Of a DNA stretch of 64,000 bases, positions 63,253 to 64,000 are shown piece after piece (positions within the stretch are counted from its first letter, which is position 1; every line of letters starts with the position of its first letter). The notes under the pieces were generated by a model. That model did no database searches. It was given only the letters and a program-made list of their open reading frames with translations, and was not told the origin of the DNA. Both the position numbers and the translations under genes were made by a program. The stretch is taken from assembly GCF_000443995.1 (NCBI RefSeq), contig NZ_AUMC01000006.1, positions 372,001 to 436,000 on the forward strand. The letters run 5' to 3'. The DNA comes from Bacteriovorax sp. BAL6_X. GTDB taxonomy: Bacteria; Bdellovibrionota; Bacteriovoracia; Bacteriovoracales; Bacteriovoracaceae.

Positions 63253-63867
63253 TTAATAATTCTCAATAGAGTATTTTAGAAGTTTTTGCTCGTCTATAAT
63301 TTCGATACTTCTGCCACTTTTAGTTATTAAACCTGCTAATTCTAGCTCCTTTAAGATTCTTGTAACACTCTCAAAAGTTGAAACTGCAAAATCTGCAACT
63401 TCTTTGCGAGTCCAATGATGTTCCGGGTGCTTAAGTTTTAAATAGACTAGTGCTTCTACAATTCTTGCCTTGGCCGATTTATCTGCCATTCTCGCAAGTC
63501 TTCTTTCTGCATTGCCTAGCTCCCTTGCAAGAATTTTCGTCATATTCTTAAGTAGATCTGGGCTTTGAAGACAAATTTTGTCACATTGTTTACGATCAAT
63601 AAGCATTAATTTTGATTTTGTGAGGCTAATTGAATTGGCGTGATAAGGTTCTTCTAAAAAGTATGAACGATGCCCGAAGATCTCTCCTGGGCCATAGACT
63701 CTTAAAAAGCTCTCTTTACCATTTTCGCTATTATAATAAAGTCCAATAATTCCCTCTTCAACAATATAGAGGAACTGAGGGGCTTCTAATTCTCTGTAAA
63801 TGGCCTGGCCTTTTTGGTACTGACGAAAAATAGGCCGTTCAATATTATTTAAGATTTCCTTTATCAT
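63253..63867 (-). CDS. Crp/Fnr-family transcriptional regulator
   Basis: 204 residues. The N-terminal cNMP-binding beta-roll (residues 15-120) has the RVYGPGEIFGHRSYFLEEPY segment typical of Crp/Fnr proteins. The C-terminal winged helix-turn-helix is WTRKEVADFAVSTFESVTRILKELELAGLI, in which VSTFESVTRILKEL is the recognition helix; its E-S-V-T-R pattern fits binding to TTGAT half-sites. No N-terminal Fe-S cysteine cluster of FNR is present, so it is not an oxygen sensor of that type. The signal it senses is unknown. A matching operator lies just upstream. Confidence 0.92.
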   Translation of the reverse strand: MIKEILNNIERPIFRQYQKGQAIYRELEAPQFLYIVEEGIIGLYYNSENGKESFLRVYGPGEIFGHRSYFLEEPYHANSISLTKSKLMLIDRKQCDKICLQSPDLLKNMTKILARELGNAERRLARMADKSAKARIVEALVYLKLKHPEHHWTRKEVADFAVSTFESVTRILKELELAGLITKSGRSIEIIDEQKLLKYSIENY

Positions 63868-63879
63868 ATTTTTCCAAAT

Positions 63880-63893
63880 TTGATGGGCATCAA
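63880..63893. promoter_or_regulatory. Crp/Fnr-type operator, TTGAT-N4-ATCAA
   Basis: A perfect palindrome TTGATGGGCATCAA sits 12 bases upstream of the regulator start codon. This is the consensus FNR-type binding site. So close to the start it would overlap the promoter or leader, so autorepression is the likely outcome. Confidence 0.75.
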
Positions 63894-63984
63894 TGTTAGT
63901 TTATAATCATTATATATAATTAATTAAATTATGTAAGTCTTTGAACTATTGTAAAGGACTGATTTTCAACAAAAAGGTAAGTGT

Positions 63985-64000
63985 ATGACTAACTCTCTAT
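63985..64000 (+). CDS. Start of a plus-strand gene cut by the window end
   Basis: ATG at 63985 reads M-T-N-S-L and is preceded by AAAAAGGTAAGTGT, a plausible ribosome site. Only five codons are inside the window, so no product can be named. The divergent position beside the Crp/Fnr operator suggests it may share control with that regulator. Confidence 0.45.

Noticed and set aside
1-64000. Prophage or CRISPR-Cas content
   Set aside because: No terminase, capsid, tail, integrase or cas genes and no short repeat-spacer array were seen.

Overview
The window looks like a chromosomal segment of a low-GC, probably marine, Bdellovibrio-like predator (Bacteriovorax/Halobacteriovorax type, Bdellovibrionota). 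This is inferred from the Na+-pumping NADH:quinone reductase operon, the Gram-negative envelope genes (TonB receptor, lipoproteins, many Sec-secreted Cys-containing proteins of unknown function), a bacterial histone-fold protein, and the AT-rich bacterial coding style. I could not run a database search, so the taxonomic call is tentative.

Layout. 1-4069 (minus): nqrABCD and the start of nqrE. 4230-7557 (minus): SEC-C/YchJ-like protein, methyltransferase, MATE exporter, small membrane protein and K+ channel. 7604-9711 (plus): three envelope or unknown proteins, one with a phospholipase A2-like CC..HD motif. 9708-12617 (minus): exonuclease-DinG helicase fusion. 12749-13426 (plus): membrane protein and BolA. 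13434-19137 (minus): a pseudopilin operon with a 945-residue pilus-like protein and an EF-hand-like secreted protein. 19290-22159 (minus): HAMP-like membrane protein, an unlisted 38-residue membrane peptide, RmuC and an M23 peptidase lipoprotein. 22264-25933: hisS, the lysine-tailed histone-fold protein, and a pseudo-receiver/TPR protein. 26029-28916: two large secreted unknowns, then tRNA-Ala(GGC).

29127-36197 is the accessory hot spot. It holds a complete ISL3-like insertion sequence with recognisable terminal inverted repeats. Next comes a three-gene unit (471-aa secreted protein, 853-aa polymorphic toxin with pre-toxin and RNase-like C-terminal domains, 104-aa putative immunity protein) bracketed by 19-bp direct repeats. 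It ends with a solo copy of the IS left end next to a truncated DUF2459 gene. 36286-44690 is a mixed region: universal stress protein plus cytochrome c, secreted unknowns, a thioredoxin-like protein, a transglutaminase-like protein, a decayed gene, zinc alcohol dehydrogenase, a YebC regulator and a secreted HEATH-motif metalloprotease candidate. 44687-46829 is a TonB-dependent receptor under a TPP riboswitch, pointing to thiamin uptake.

47370-62458 (minus) is the largest coherent locus. It encodes a 3151-residue surface protein (12 alternating cadherin-like domains, each with its own Cys pair, then Ig-like domains and an NHL-type propeller). Downstream are a usher-like outer-membrane barrel with Ig and SdrD-B-like ends, a chaperone-like Ig protein and two small secreted beta-rich proteins. 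I read this as a candidate, possibly undescribed, surface-fibre or adhesin assembly system. The right edge holds a Crp/Fnr regulator with a perfect TTGAT-N4-ATCAA box just upstream of its start.
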